DNA of 64,000 nt from Pullulanibacillus camelliae (GTDB taxonomy: Bacteria; Bacillota; Bacilli; Bacillales; Sporolactobacillaceae). Of the stretch, positions 50,526-60,522 are shown in pieces (the stretch's first letter is position 1; each line of letters begins with the position of its first letter). The notes under the pieces are model-generated. The model did no database searches, was not told the origin of the DNA, and saw only the letters and a list, made by a program, of their open reading frames with translations. A program made the translations under genes and the position numbers. The DNA lies in the NCBI RefSeq assembly GCF_014642655.1, contig NZ_BMIR01000011.1, forward strand, positions 62,001-126,000, written 5' to 3'.

Positions 50526-52274
50526 CTGAGCAGTATAAAGCGTTACATGAAATTTGTTTTTCCTTATAAGAAAGAAATAATTATTACGATTTTTATCGGC
50601 ATTATTAAATTTGGTATTCCCTTAGCATTGCCACTGATTTTAAAATATGTGATCGATGATATTATCAATACGTCGCTCTCAACCGATGCTAAGCTCCATA
50701 AGCTTTTTGTCATCACAGGAGTCTCTTTGTTTGTCTTTGTCATTCTTAGGCCACCCGTTGAATACTATCGCCAATACTACGCACAATGGACAGGAAATAA
50801 AGTGTTATATGATATTCGTGACCGCTTGTTTGATCATCTCCAGCGCCTTAGCCTACGCTACTTTTCTAACAATAAAGCAGGCGAAATTATTTCAAGGGTA
50901 ATGAATGATGTTGAACAAACTAAGACCTTCGTTATGACTGGCCTTATGAATATTTGGTTAGATATGAGTACCCTTTTAATTGCTGTCGCTATCATGCTAA
51001 CAATGAGCCCACTTTTGACCTTGGTATCGATTTGTATGTTTCCGTTCTATGGTCTGTCGATTAAGCTCTTCTACACCCGACTTCGTTCATTAACGAGAAG
51101 ACGCTCGCAGGCACTTGCTGAGGTTCAAGGGCATCTCCACGAACGCGTTCAGGGGATGGATGTTATTAAAAGCTTTGCTTTAGAGGATCATGAACAGAAG
51201 GAATTTGCCAAGCGTAATCACAATTTCTTAAGCCGTGCCCTTGATCATACAGCATGGAATGCGAAAACCTTCGCAGTGGTTAATACCATTACGGACATTG
51301 CTCCACTTCTAGTCATCATGGTTGGCGCTTATGAACTGATCAGTGGGGGATTAAAAGAAGTGGGAACCGTTGTGGCTTTTTTTGGTTATATGGATCGTTT
51401 ATATGGCCCACTGCGCCGTCTCGTCAGTTCATCGACCACCCTGACACAATCCATTGCGTCAATGGATCGCGTTTTTGAACTATTTGATGAAAAGTATGAT
51501 ATTGTCGATCAGCCGGGAGCGCGTGACCTTCAAGTGGTCAACGGGCATATTAAATTTGAGGATGTCACTTTTGAATATGAAAAGGAGGACGGCCCTGCGT
51601 TAAAGCAGATTAATTTAGATGTCCATCCCGGTGAAACGATTGCATTAGTTGGGATGAGTGGCGGTGGAAAATCGACGTTAGTCAGTCTTATCCCGCGCTT
51701 TTACGATGTCACTTCTGGACGGATTACCTTGGATGGTCAAGATATCCGCTCCATTAAGGTAAGGCAGCTTCGTGATAAAATTGGAATGGTTTTACAAGAT
51801 TCGGTGCTCTTTAGCGAATCGATCCGCTCCAATATTAAAATGGGGAATCCAAATGCCACAGACGAAGAAGTGATATTAGCAGCAAAGGCCGCTAATGCCC
51901 ATGATTTCATCATGGCTCTTCCTAACGGTTATGATACACAAGTAGGAGAACGGGGTGTGAAATTATCGGGTGGACAGAAGCAGCGCATATCCATAGCTCG
52001 CGTCTTTTTAAATGACCCACCACTCCTCATTTTAGATGAAGCGACATCGGCTCTGGATCTTGAAAGTGAGCACCTGATCCAGCAGTCATTAGAAGCGCTT
52101 GCCAAGAACAGAACTACTTTTATTGTGGCACATAGACTATCAACCATTACTCATGCTGACCGCATTGTCGTGATTGAAAATGGAACCATCACGGAAATCG
52201 GCAACCATTATGAGCTAATGCACAGAGAAGGAAGCTACTATGACCTCTTCCAAGTTCAACAATTAGAGAGCTGA
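50526..52274 (+). CDS. ygaD: ABC transporter permease/ATPase (YgaD-like exporter), probable CTG start
   Basis: A half-transporter with six helices (about 1-330) and a C-terminal ATPase: Walker [11 protein letters not shown]-loop VLQDSVLFS, signature LSGGQKQRI, Walker [14 protein letters not shown]-loop VAHRLS. It works as a dimer, probably as an exporter of lipids or drugs. Starting at ATG 50547 would remove residues that family members have (xSIKRYxxFVxPYK). Codons from CTG 50526 encode SSIKRY, and AAAAGGTGAT lies 5 bases upstream, so CTG is the likely start (582 residues). No ATG, GTG or TTG is in frame between the ntdP stop and 50547. Confidence 0.9.
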   Translation: MSSIKRYMKFVFPYKKEIIITIFIGIIKFGIPLALPLILKYVIDDIINTSLSTDAKLHKLFVITGVSLFVFVILRPPVEYYRQYYAQWTGNKVLYDIRDRLFDHLQRLSLRYFSNNKAGEIISRVMNDVEQTKTFVMTGLMNIWLDMSTLLIAVAIMLTMSPLLTLVSICMFPFYGLSIKLFYTRLRSLTRRRSQALAEVQGHLHERVQGMDVIKSFALEDHEQKEFAKRNHNFLSRALDHTAWNAKTFAVVNTITDIAPLLVIMVGAYELISGGLKEVGTVVAFFGYMDRLYGPLRRLVSSSTTLTQSIASMDRVFELFDEKYDIVDQPGARDLQVVNGHIKFEDVTFEYEKEDGPALKQINLDVHPGETIALVGMSGGGKSTLVSLIPRFYDVTSGRITLDGQDIRSIKVRQLRDKIGMVLQDSVLFSESIRSNIKMGNPNATDEEVILAAKAANAHDFIMALPNGYDTQVGERGVKLSGGQKQRISIARVFLNDPPLLILDEATSALDLESEHLIQQSLEALAKNRTTFIVAHRLSTITHADRIVVIENGTITEIGNHYELMHREGSYYDLFQVQQLES

Positions 52275-52284
52275 AATAAAAAGC

Positions 52285-52319
52285 AGCAAGCCTGTATGTA
52301 GCGCTTGCTCTCTTTTTTA
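52285..52319 (+). terminator. Terminator of ygaD
   Basis: AGCAAGC / GCTTGCT stem, 11-base loop, followed by TCTCTTTTTT. Confidence 0.85.
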
Positions 52320-52372
52320 TAACGTTAACATTTATACCTTTGCGGAAAACTCATATGTGCCCTTTGGCTTGA

Positions 52373-52533
52373 GTCAGCGTTGCTCAGAAACACGTCGATT
52401 ATAGCGTGTTCCGACTCTCTCTCGCCTTGCGCTCCAATCCACTTGATCAGGCAATGAAGCCTCTTCCATATATGATGATGCTCTGTACCTAGACAAGGAC
52501 CGGGCATGTTTTTAAGCCCGGTTTTTCCTAACA
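52373..52533 (+). repeat. Mosaic repeat: R4 module and terminator-like hairpin
   Basis: GAGTCAGCG, AACACG-loop-CGTGTT hairpin, TCCGACTCTCTCTCGCCTTG and CAATCCACTTGA match 36708-36780. 52499-52526 is ACCGGGC/GCCCGGT plus T5, as at 32388. No gene between 52275 and 52653. Confidence 0.7.
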
Positions 52534-52621
52534 AAGCTCTGACTTCCAAATAACAAAAGAACGCTCAATTTAACAAACATGCACATCTAGCTATACATTT
52601 AACTTCTTCAGCAAACGTTCT

Positions 52622-52654
52622 AAAAAAAACCACCAAGTATTTTGCTTGGTGGTT
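52622..52654 (-). terminator. Terminator of ygaE
   Basis: AACCACCAAG / CTTGGTGGTT, perfect 10-bp stem, T8 on the minus strand; it begins at the stop codon. Confidence 0.9.
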
Positions 52655-53730
52655 TAATCCTCATCTTCATTTTTTACTGCAACAACATTTTCCTTTTTAT
52701 GAAAGGCTTGAAAGCTATCCATCAGTCGATCAAGGCGTTCGAGCTGCTGGGCATAGGCGATAATGGCAGCAATGAAAGGAAAGAGATGAATCCATTCTTC
52801 CTCAGATTGCGTTTTATAGAACTTAATAAATTCATCTGTAACGACCGTTTTTAATTGGAAAGAATCACCTGGATCTTCTGCAGTGTCCCGAACTTTGTTA
52901 TTGTAGCGCATGAGCAGACGTTCATGGTAGACCATCATATTTTCCAGGCGATCCTGAATCTTATTTTTTAAGATATCAGGGAGTTGCTGATACAAATGAT
53001 CATTTTCATTCATGGTCCTCAGCAATTCATTGAGTTTATTGGTCGTAGCAATCATTTGTCGAAATAGCACGGTCTTTCTATTCTTGGCATAGCGATGCTT
53101 TCTTAAATATTTCCGCTCATCTTGATACCACAAAAAGAATTGACCAATCTTAAACTTTTGATCCTGAAAATGCTTCAACTCCGTCTTTAATGTCGCGCGT
53201 TCAGGTGCATGTTGTGTAACCATGCGCACCCACGTAAACAGCTTTGTTGTTTGCCCAACGATTAAATGGTAGAGCTTGTTCTCATAATTGGGTGGCATAA
53301 AGACTAAATTAACAATAAAAGCCGATACGACACCAAGTAGGATCAAGATCAATCGATTGCCGGCAAAGAGGAGAAAGTTTTCGTTTTCTGGGGTACCGCT
53401 CATAATAAGAATAACGGTAACGGTACTTAATGTAATCGTATGATTGAGTTTTAGTTTGAGTTGAATGGCAATCACGACGATGACAGCAAGTCCGATAACG
53501 ATAGGATGATTGCCAATCATCAATACAAAAATTGAAGCGATGATGGCGCCGATGATGTTGGCTTGAACATTATCAACAATGGATTGCCATGATCGATAGA
53601 CTGAGGGCTGAATCGCAAAGGCGCTCGCTACAGCGGCCATAGAGACAGGCTTCAGTCCAAGTAATTCAGATAAATATAAAGATAATACAATTGCTAAACC
53701 CGTTTTGATGATACGGGCACCTAGTTTCAT
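52654..53730 (-). CDS. ygaE: Aromatic acid exporter (ArAE_1) family protein, YgaE-like
   Basis: A 358-residue protein: six N-terminal helices (about 1-150) with KLGARIIKTGLAIVLSLYLS and the AIQPSVYRSWQ motif, then a long cytoplasmic coiled region (about 160-340). The family resembles the p-hydroxybenzoate exporter AaeB in its membrane half; the natural substrate in bacilli is unknown. ATG 53730 is preferred because YgaE-type proteins start close to KxGARI; AAAGGA lies 11 bases upstream. ATG 53766 is possible. It precedes hemL in map order, as in B. subtilis. 53731-54051 contains no recognisable element. Confidence 0.85.
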   Translation of the reverse strand: MKLGARIIKTGLAIVLSLYLSELLGLKPVSMAAVASAFAIQPSVYRSWQSIVDNVQANIIGAIIASIFVLMIGNHPIVIGLAVIVVIAIQLKLKLNHTITLSTVTVILIMSGTPENENFLLFAGNRLILILLGVVSAFIVNLVFMPPNYENKLYHLIVGQTTKLFTWVRMVTQHAPERATLKTELKHFQDQKFKIGQFFLWYQDERKYLRKHRYAKNRKTVLFRQMIATTNKLNELLRTMNENDHLYQQLPDILKNKIQDRLENMMVYHERLLMRYNNKVRDTAEDPGDSFQLKTVVTDEFIKFYKTQSEEEWIHLFPFIAAIIAYAQQLERLDRLMDSFQAFHKKENVVAVKNEDED

Positions 53731-54051
53731 TTTGGCGAATGTCCTTTCTATCATGAAGTCAAACAATCATATCATGAGCTTTCGTTTTCCAAATACCTTT
53801 TTTGTCATAGTATGAAAAATAATCATATCCTATTTAAAGCGTCTTGGAAGAAAGTATGAGAAAAATTAAGACTTTCATGCCCTAAGCCCTAGGTTGAATA
53901 GAAGGCATCGGCGGATGAATAAAAGGGGTGTAAGCCTTACTTTTCTCAACATTGTCATGAATGAATAAGCACTTGCACTATCATTATGATATAGACTTCT
54001 TTTTACGAATCAACTACAAATCATGGCAAATTGTTGACACTATCCACTGAA

Positions 54052-55341
54052 TTAAAGAACCGAGAAGGCTTTTTCTACGGCTGCTAATGTTTCGTCGATA
54101 TCTTTATCGGTATGAGCGGTGGTCAAGAACCACGCTTCATATTTTGAAGGTGCAAGATTAATCCCTTCATTCAGCATCGCTTTAAAGAAACGGCCAAACT
54201 TCTCGCCATCAGTGTTTTGGGCATCCTCATAATTCATGACGGGATGATCAGAAAAATAGAGAGTCATGGCGCCTTTTAAACGGTTGATGACAATAGAATG
54301 GTTGAAAGCTTTATTGATCTCGAGAATGCCCTTTTCTAAGCGTTCCCCAAGCCGATCAAGTTCATCATAAACGCCTGGAGTCTCCAATACTTCGAGGCAA
54401 GCGATACCAGCAGCCATAGAAGCAGGATTTCCAGCCATTGTTCCTGCTTGATAAGCTGGGCCAAGAGGGGCTACTTGCTCCATAATTGCCTGCTTACCAC
54501 CGTAAGCTCCGATTGGAAGACCACCGCCAATAATTTTTCCCATCGCTGTCATGTCAGGCTCTACACCCAATAGATTCTGTGCACCACCATACATGAAGCG
54601 GAAGGCTGTAATGACTTCATCGTAGATCACTAGAGCGCCAGCATTATGGGCAATCGTATTAATGGCTTTTAGATAACCAGGTTCAGGCTCTACAATTCCA
54701 AAGTTACCAACAATCGGTTCAACAAGAACTGCAGCGATATCACTTCCCCAACGGTCCATAGCAGTTTGCAAGGCATCCGGATCATTAAAAGGGACAGTAA
54801 TCACTTCTTCAGCAATATTTTTTGTCACACCCGCTGAATCGGGTGTTCCTAAAGTAGAGGGACCAGATCCTGCTGCCACAAGGACTAAATCAGAATGTCC
54901 ATGGTAGCAACCGGCAAACTTTAAAATCTTCGTGCGCCCTGTATAAGCACGCGCCACACGAATGGTCGTCATCACTGCTTCGGTCCCAGAATTAACAAAA
55001 CGCACTTTTTCTAGAGAAGGAATAGCTGCTTGTAGCTTTTGGGCAAATGTGATTTCTAGGGATGTAGGTGTGCCATATAATACCCCATTATCAGCGGCAT
55101 TTTTTATCGCCTCAGAAATATGGGGATGTGCGTGACCTGTAATGATGGGACCGTAGGCAGCAAGATAATCTATGTAGCGATTGCCATCCACATCCCAGAA
55201 ATAGGCTCCCTGCCCTTTTTTCATATAGACTGGTGCGCCTCCGCCAACGGCCTTGAATGAACGGGATGGGCTATTGACACCTCCAACGATCACCTTCTGT
55301 GATTCTTCATGAAGCTTTTCTGATTGAACAAACTTACTCAA
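54052..55341 (-). CDS. hemL: Glutamate-1-semialdehyde 2,1-aminomutase
   Basis: A 429-residue PLP enzyme that makes 5-aminolevulinate for heme, precobalamin and siroheme. The cofactor lysine is K269 in [14 protein letters not shown]. Family marks include [43 protein letters not shown] and [14 protein letters not shown]. Many bacilli have two copies; this one is in the gsaB position beside ygaE and bcp, away from other hem genes, so it is probably the second copy. The start has CAAAGGAGTGTCAAGC upstream. Confidence 0.95.
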   Translation of the reverse strand: MSKFVQSEKLHEESQKVIVGGVNSPSRSFKAVGGGAPVYMKKGQGAYFWDVDGNRYIDYLAAYGPIITGHAHPHISEAIKNAADNGVLYGTPTSLEITFAQKLQAAIPSLEKVRFVNSGTEAVMTTIRVARAYTGRTKILKFAGCYHGHSDLVLVAAGSGPSTLGTPDSAGVTKNIAEEVITVPFNDPDALQTAMDRWGSDIAAVLVEPIVGNFGIVEPEPGYLKAINTIAHNAGALVIYDEVITAFRFMYGGAQNLLGVEPDMTAMGKIIGGGLPIGAYGGKQAIMEQVAPLGPAYQAGTMAGNPASMAAGIACLEVLETPGVYDELDRLGERLEKGILEINKAFNHSIVINRLKGAMTLYFSDHPVMNYEDAQNTDGEKFGRFFKAMLNEGINLAPSKYEAWFLTTAHTDKDIDETLAAVEKAFSVL

Positions 55342-55365
55342 TGCTTGACACTCCTTTGTTAAAGA

Positions 55366-55392
55366 AAAGGCCGGCAGAGGCCGGCGACTTTT
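55366..55392 (-). terminator. Terminator of the OPT-PqqD operon
   Basis: GCCGGC / GCCGGC stem with a short loop, followed on the minus strand by CTTTTCTTT. Confidence 0.75.
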
Positions 55393-55405
55393 AGTATAAG
55401 GTCAC

Positions 55406-55780
55406 TTAAGATGAGCGAAATGATTTTTGTACGCTCATAGAAATGATATGATGTGCATCTAAAATTTGCAAGAATTTAACCAATCTAGGAAGTGTCGGTT
55501 CGGCTTCAGCGCCAAAGGTTTGGATGAGCTGCTTTTGAATATCTGAAACACTTTGTGTGCCATCACAACAGGTTAATACAAATCTGCCCAGTTCATCGAG
55601 CTTGAGCCAATGGGCCTTAGGCTGATGAAACCAACGGATGGCCAGTCTTTCAATAGGCGTAATCCGCGGAATAATAAGATAGGCGATATCATCATGCTCA
55701 CTGATACTATAGGGTGTTTTTAAGCAAGGATACAAAGTGAGCAGGTTGGCAGGTTTTTGTCTTTGAAAAATACGTTTCAT
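55406..55780 (-). CDS. PqqD family peptide-binding protein
   Basis: A 124-residue soluble protein whose C-terminal two thirds match the PqqD winged-helix fold: HWLKLDELGRFVLTCCDGTQ, VSDIQKQLIQTFG and PRLVKFLQILDAHHIIS. PqqD proteins present precursor peptides to radical-SAM and other maturases; here no maturase or precursor peptide gene is adjacent. Its start overlaps the stop of the OPT transporter by four bases, so both are made together, which suggests a role with peptide transport. The pairing is known to me from other bacilli, but not its function. Confidence 0.85.
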   Translation of the reverse strand: MKRIFQRQKPANLLTLYPCLKTPYSISEHDDIAYLIIPRITPIERLAIRWFHQPKAHWLKLDELGRFVLTCCDGTQSVSDIQKQLIQTFGAEAEPTLPRLVKFLQILDAHHIISMSVQKSFRSS

Positions 55781-57681
55781 GATTCAAGTCGATCCTCTCT
55801 TTTTGCTTTAAATGACGTGTGCCATAAGGTATAACAGACAAGTAAAAATAGAATGAGTGGCAATAGACCGTTAGATATTAAAGCATTGCCAGGAATCGGG
55901 ATTTTTAAAAATATTAATAGGGCAATGACCACGCCAATAAGTGACTCTCCGGCGATAAGTCCTGATGCATAGAGAATCCCGCGATCGATTCTTGCGTTTT
56001 TTAGCTGGTGATCGGTTGAAGAGCGGTCGATTAACCAGCGAATGGCGCCTCCAATCATAATGGGAGCACTGGTATGGATCGGTAAATAGATGCCAACGGC
56101 TACGACCAGAGAGTTCAAACCAAGAAATTCAATCACAATTGCTGATGCTACACCGATGAATATGAGATCCCACGGCAGTTTTCCTTCCATCAGTCCTTGA
56201 ACGAGGATCTTCATCAGCACCGCCTTCGGAGCAGGAAGGTCACGGGTACCCATGCCATAGGCATCATCCAGCATAATCAGAATCCAGCCAATGACGAGAC
56301 CAGACACCAATACCCCAATCATCATGCCAACCTGTTGCTTCCATGGGGTACTGCCGACAAGAAAGCCAGTTTTTAAATCTTGAGAGATGTCACCTGAAAC
56401 AGCTAAGGCGACACAGACGATGGCTGAAACACCTAAAGCGGCAAGCATTCCTGTAGTACCGATGAATCCAGAGACTTTGAAGGCAAGCGTTACGATAAGT
56501 AATGTGGCAATGGTCATCCCGGAGATAGGATCAGATGAGGTACCGACGACGCCAACAAGCCGAGAGGAGACGGTGACAAATAAAAAACCTAGAACTAGGA
56601 TAGCGAATGCCCCTAATAAACCAACGTGAATGACAGGATTGATGGCAATGATGATGAGAAGGAGGAGGGAGCCACCGATAATCCATTTCATTGCAAGGTC
56701 TTTATCAATCCGTTCCACAGCGCCATCTGCTCTAAGCTTATTCTGGGAGACACTGACCATGGTATCTCTAAGAGAGGTGTAGAGAATGGGAAGGGTGCGA
56801 AGCAGGGAAATGATACCGCCTGCGGCAACTGCTCCCGCACCAATATAGCGAATATAATTATCCCAAATGCCCCAAGCGTCTAAGGTGGGGAGAGGATCAG
56901 TAGAAGGAAATATGGGATTGGGATTTCCTGATCCAAAGAAACCGATCATTGGAATCATAACGACCCAAGCTAAGAGCCCCCCTGCAATCATTTGTCCGGC
57001 AATACTCGGACCGATAATATAGCCTACTCCAAGCAAGGCAGGGAAAGTATCCATACCAACGATGGCATTTTTAAATCGGTAGATTCCTGTTTCAATTTCG
57101 GTTTTAAATAGCATGAGACCGTCACCTAGTGCCTTGAATAGACCACCGATTGCAAAGCCTTTGAGAACAGTTAGCGCACCTGTCCCACCCTCCTCACCCG
57201 TTTTTAACACCTCGGCACAAGCTGTTCCCTCTGGATAAGGAAGGGTGTCATGTTCTTTAACAATCAAGAGACGCCTTAATGGCACCATCATGAGCACACC
57301 GAGTAAGCCACCAACAATGACAATAAAAGCAATCATAGTGACATGAATATCCATCCCCCATAAAAAGAGTGCGGGGATAGTAAACACAGCTCCGCCAGCA
57401 GCGGCTTCACCCGCTGTTGTCATCGTCTGAACGATATTGTTTTCCAGAATGGAATTCCTTCTAAAAATGCCCCGCAAAACGCCCATTGAAATGACCGCAG
57501 ATGGGATGGAGGCAGAAACCGTCATGCCAACAACAAGTCCTAAATAAGCATTGGCTGCCCCAAATACGATAGCCAGTATGATACCTAGAATGACCGCGAA
57601 TAAGGTGATTTCTGGTAAAGACTTTGAGCTAGGGATATAGGGAACAAATATATCAGAGCGAGAGTCTTGATCCTTGCTCAT
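55777..57681 (-). CDS. OPT family oligopeptide transporter
   Basis: A 634-residue membrane protein with 15-16 predicted helices and the OPT marks GAANAYLGLVVGMTVSASIP, NNIVQTMTTAGEAAAGG and PYPEGTACAEVLKTGEEGG. Prokaryotic OPT proteins of this type take up small peptides or peptide-like metal chelates with protons. ATG 57681 is preferred over the TTG or GTG just before it, since GAGGGG then has normal spacing. It is the first gene of a two-gene operon with PqqD. Confidence 0.92.
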   Translation of the reverse strand: MSKDQDSRSDIFVPYIPSSKSLPEITLFAVILGIILAIVFGAANAYLGLVVGMTVSASIPSAVISMGVLRGIFRRNSILENNIVQTMTTAGEAAAGGAVFTIPALFLWGMDIHVTMIAFIVIVGGLLGVLMMVPLRRLLIVKEHDTLPYPEGTACAEVLKTGEEGGTGALTVLKGFAIGGLFKALGDGLMLFKTEIETGIYRFKNAIVGMDTFPALLGVGYIIGPSIAGQMIAGGLLAWVVMIPMIGFFGSGNPNPIFPSTDPLPTLDAWGIWDNYIRYIGAGAVAAGGIISLLRTLPILYTSLRDTMVSVSQNKLRADGAVERIDKDLAMKWIIGGSLLLLIIIAINPVIHVGLLGAFAILVLGFLFVTVSSRLVGVVGTSSDPISGMTIATLLIVTLAFKVSGFIGTTGMLAALGVSAIVCVALAVSGDISQDLKTGFLVGSTPWKQQVGMMIGVLVSGLVIGWILIMLDDAYGMGTRDLPAPKAVLMKILVQGLMEGKLPWDLIFIGVASAIVIEFLGLNSLVVAVGIYLPIHTSAPIMIGGAIRWLIDRSSTDHQLKNARIDRGILYASGLIAGESLIGVVIALLIFLKIPIPGNALISNGLLPLILFLLVCYTLWHTSFKAKREDRLES

Positions 57682-57690
57682 GGGCAACAC

Positions 57691-58008
57691 CCCTCTTTCA
57701 AATTGAATAATTGCCTACACTTCTAACTCTTATTAGATTGCGAAGTTATGAAAAAAACATGCATTTAATTTCAAAAGAATGGGAATTTCCATTAGGAGTT
57801 ATTCAGTGGAAAGATAGAAGGGAATAAAGCAATTCTAATAGGTTGGACAAGCCATACCGACTTTTTTAAAAGGCTGTAGACCCTCATGCGAGACCAGCTA
57901 GATAACAAATCAGTGGTGTAAGTTTCCGAATCGGGGTGTGAGCGGAACAAATGACGGGGACCTTTTAACAATAGTCTCGACCAAAATAACAAATAAAATC
58001 TGAAGTTA
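57691..58008 (-). repeat. Gene-free stretch with repeat R5
   Basis: AAGTTTCCGAATC, GTGTGAGCGGAACAAATG, ACCTTTTAACAA, ATAACAAATAAAATCTGAAG and TTAACAAAAAGC (57918-58014) recur, with changes, at 62925-63155. The remainder (57691-57915) shows no gene or clear site. Confidence 0.6.
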
Positions 58009-58010
58009 AC

Positions 58011-58043
58011 AAAAAGCCACCCTTTTAATAACAGTTGGGTGGC
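58011..58043 (-). terminator. Terminator of the NUDIX gene
   Basis: GCCACCC / GGGTGGC stem, 14-base loop, TTTTTG on the minus strand. Confidence 0.85.
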
Positions 58044-58050
58044 AGCTAAA

Positions 58051-58674
58051 TTATGGTGCTTTTACAACGGTAATAAAATGCTGAAGAATCCGGGCAGTCA
58101 TGCCCCAAACACTATGATTGCCATAGTGATAAAACAATTCATCAAGCTGTCTTGGTTTCCATTTATACTCTTTACCTAATGCAATCCGTTCGTAGGGAAA
58201 ATCTTCAGGGGGTTGGGGTTCGAACAGGATACGATGGACATCGGGGGTTGCCTCGAGTAACCATGACATTGGTACCGTGAAGATTTCATCCACCTCATTT
58301 TTACTAATGTGAAAGTCATGTGTATTTATAATTCCAACATAAGGATAGATAATGATTCTAGAAGAGGGGACGTAGCGATCCAGGGGACCGAGCACTTGGA
58401 TAGATGTCATGGGAATTCCCAGTTCTTCAGAGGTCTCCCGAATGGCTGTCTGCTGAAGGTCGTTATCCGAGTCTTCTTGTTTTCCTCCTGGGAAACAGAT
58501 GTCGCCAGGCTGGCTTTTTAATCTTCTTGAACGGACTTCAAATAAGAGCTCCCACTCATCATTTTTCTTGATTAATGGAATTAAGACGGCCGCTTTTACC
58601 GCTTGGTCTTCGCCGATAATGCCGGTTCCGGTTTGCAAGCTGAGCCGTTTTTGAAGTTGAGAAAGGTTAAACAT
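58051..58674 (-). CDS. NUDIX hydrolase, CoA pyrophosphatase (NudL/YeaB) type
   Basis: A 207-residue hydrolase with the CoA-type leader LRLKSQPGDICFPGG-like (here RRLKSQPGDICFPGG) and the Nudix box GGKQEDSDNDLQQTAIRETS followed by EELGI, where R, E and EE bind magnesium. The UPF0035 pattern and total length point to cleavage of coenzyme A or related diphosphates. ATG 58674 is preferred; a TTG nine bases earlier is possible, and the ribosome site (AAAGGG) is weak for both. It has its own terminator and stands divergent from the MDR-bcp pair. Confidence 0.9.
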   Translation of the reverse strand: MFNLSQLQKRLSLQTGTGIIGEDQAVKAAVLIPLIKKNDEWELLFEVRSRRLKSQPGDICFPGGKQEDSDNDLQQTAIRETSEELGIPMTSIQVLGPLDRYVPSSRIIIYPYVGIINTHDFHISKNEVDEIFTVPMSWLLEATPDVHRILFEPQPPEDFPYERIALGKEYKWKPRQLDELFYHYGNHSVWGMTARILQHFITVVKAP

Positions 58675-58800
58675 TGCTATCAAGCCCTTTGATTTGCAGT
58701 TTATATTATTATTTTACACTAACCTGGGACTTTCATAAAACTGAATTCTTGAGAACCGATCTGATTTTTGAGAAAATAAAGGGGAAAAGGAGGTTTTTTC

Positions 58801-59790
58801 ATGAGAGCAATGCTACATAATGGCAATCCGGGATATGAAGGCTTGTCCTATGGAGAGATCAATGAGCCTACTGTAAAAGCTGGAGAAGTTAAAGTACAGC
58901 TCAAGACAGCGGGATTAAATCATAGAGATTTATTTGTATTAACGCGTCATACTGACCGAGTACCGCTTATCATCGGTTCAGATGGCGCAGGAATTGTTAC
59001 AGAGATTGGGGAAGGTGTCACCACGATTCAGGTCGGTCAAGAAGTTGTGGTCATTCCGAGCCTTGGCTGGCAGAAAAAGAGCAGTGCACCACCAAAAGGC
59101 TTTGAAATTCTTGGATTACCTGACAACGGCACCTTCGCTGAGACGATTACACTGCCAGTAGAGAATGTCGCACCAAAGCCAGAACATCTCAATTGGGAGC
59201 AAGCGGGTGTGTTAGGACTCGGAGCTGTTACAGGCTATCGTGCACTTTTTACAAGAGGGCATTTACAAGCTGGACAGACTGTTTTTATTCCAGGTATCGG
59301 CAGTGGTGTAGCGACCTTTATGGTTCAAATGGCAAAAGCTGTCGGAGCTAGGGTTATTGTCTCCTCCCGAAGTGCAGAAAAGCGAGAAAAGGCCTTGCAG
59401 CTTGGCGCTGATTTGGCGATTGACAGTGAAGGCGATTGGGAAGAATATCTCAAGGGAGAAACCATTGATCTTGCGATTGATAGTGTTGGCGCAGCTACCT
59501 TTCAAAAGTCAATCAATGTCCTGAAGCTGGGAGGAACAATTGTCACATTTGGTGCATCTGCTGGAGATACCTTCCCGCTCAATTTACGAGAATTTTTCTA
59601 CGGACAATATAATTTACTAGGGACAACTATGGGAAGCATTGAAGAATTTCATGAGATGCTCGCAGATATGCAGCGATCAAAATGGGCCCCGGTTGTCGAC
59701 AGTGTCTTTCCCTTAAAGGAAACACTCCAAGCGATGCATAAGCTTGAAGAAGGGAAACAATTTGGAAAGATTGCTTTAAAAATTTCTTGA
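58801..59790 (+). CDS. MDR superfamily NAD(P)H oxidoreductase, zinc-independent
   Basis: A 329-residue medium-chain reductase. The N-terminal GroES-like domain has NHRDLFVLTRH and GSDGAGIVTEIGEGV, where zinc alcohol dehydrogenases carry the catalytic Cys and His; these are absent, so it acts as a quinone or enoyl/crotonyl-type reductase. The Rossmann motif is GIGSGVATFMVQMAKA (about 167-182) with VIVSSRSAEKR next, suggesting NADPH. B. subtilis YogA is similar. The ATG has AAGGAGGTTTTTTC upstream. The bcp gene starts 19 bases downstream, so both belong to one transcript, possibly for reactive-carbonyl and peroxide detoxification. Confidence 0.88.
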   Translation: MRAMLHNGNPGYEGLSYGEINEPTVKAGEVKVQLKTAGLNHRDLFVLTRHTDRVPLIIGSDGAGIVTEIGEGVTTIQVGQEVVVIPSLGWQKKSSAPPKGFEILGLPDNGTFAETITLPVENVAPKPEHLNWEQAGVLGLGAVTGYRALFTRGHLQAGQTVFIPGIGSGVATFMVQMAKAVGARVIVSSRSAEKREKALQLGADLAIDSEGDWEEYLKGETIDLAIDSVGAATFQKSINVLKLGGTIVTFGASAGDTFPLNLREFFYGQYNLLGTTMGSIEEFHEMLADMQRSKWAPVVDSVFPLKETLQAMHKLEEGKQFGKIALKIS

Positions 59791-59809
59791 TAAACATGGA
59801 GGGAACAGC

Positions 59810-60277
59810 ATGGTAGAAGTAGGACAAGCAGCACCAAAATTTTCATTGCCATCAACAACAGGAGAGACTATTTCTCTCGCTGATTACAAAGGAAAAAATG
59901 TTGTGCTTTATTTTTATCCTAAGGATATGACGCCAGGATGCACGACAGAAGCCTGCGATTTTCGTGATAACCATGCGAAGTTTGCAGACTTTAATACCGT
60001 TGTCTTGGGCATTAGTCCTGATCCTGTGGATCGCCATCAAAAATTTACAGAGAAACATGATCTCCCTTTTCCTTTATTGGCAGATACAGAGCATGAAGTT
60101 GCAGAGCAATATGGCGCTTGGCAATTAAAAAAGAATTTTGGAAAAGAATATATGGGCATACAACGGTCAACATTTGTGATTGATAAGGAAGGGAAGATTG
60201 CGAGAATATGGCCAAAGGTTAAAGTCGATGGCCATGTGCAAGAGGTTTATAATTTTATTAAAGAAACGTTAGCCTAG
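59810..60277 (+). CDS. bcp: Thiol peroxidase, Bcp/PrxQ-type peroxiredoxin
   Basis: A 155-residue peroxiredoxin that reduces hydrogen and organic peroxides with thioredoxin. The peroxidatic cysteine is C44 in YPKDMTPGCTTEACDF and the resolving C49 lies five residues later, as in PrxQ alpha-type enzymes. RSTFVIDKEGKI is the conserved late strand. The ATG has GGAGGGAACAGC upstream. In B. subtilis the orthologue ygaF lies between gsaB (hemL) and perR; here the same order is kept with inserted genes. Confidence 0.95.
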   Translation: MVEVGQAAPKFSLPSTTGETISLADYKGKNVVLYFYPKDMTPGCTTEACDFRDNHAKFADFNTVVLGISPDPVDRHQKFTEKHDLPFPLLADTEHEVAEQYGAWQLKKNFGKEYMGIQRSTFVIDKEGKIARIWPKVKVDGHVQEVYNFIKETLA

Positions 60278-60352
60278 TAAATACAGAAAAGACAGAAGCG
60301 CAGTCAAAATACGGAGACTTCAGCGGGAAGTGGGAGATGGATAAGCCCTCGC

Positions 60353-60470
60353 GGAGAGTGAAGTATTTTGGCGGAGCGCTCCATGATGCACCAAAAAGCC
60401 GAACGCATGCCTTCAAAAATATGCATGCGTTCGAGTCTTTATGTGCTAAATATTTTTGTCCCGGCCCTAT
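60353..60470 (+). repeat. Dispersed hairpin repeat R1, copy 3
   Basis: Matches 22389-22510 and 29697-29816, more diverged. The stem is GAACGCATGC / GCATGCGTTC; the outer CC/GG pair of the other copies is lost. It is followed by TTTGTCCCGGCCCT. GGAGACTTCAGCGGGAA (60313) resembles the R3 edge. Unlike copies 1 and 2 it lies between genes of the same direction. Confidence 0.7.
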
Positions 60471-60522
60471 TTTTAAGGTTGAGTGAAGCAGTGCTGATGA
60501 GAGTGGAATGAGGTGGATATAA

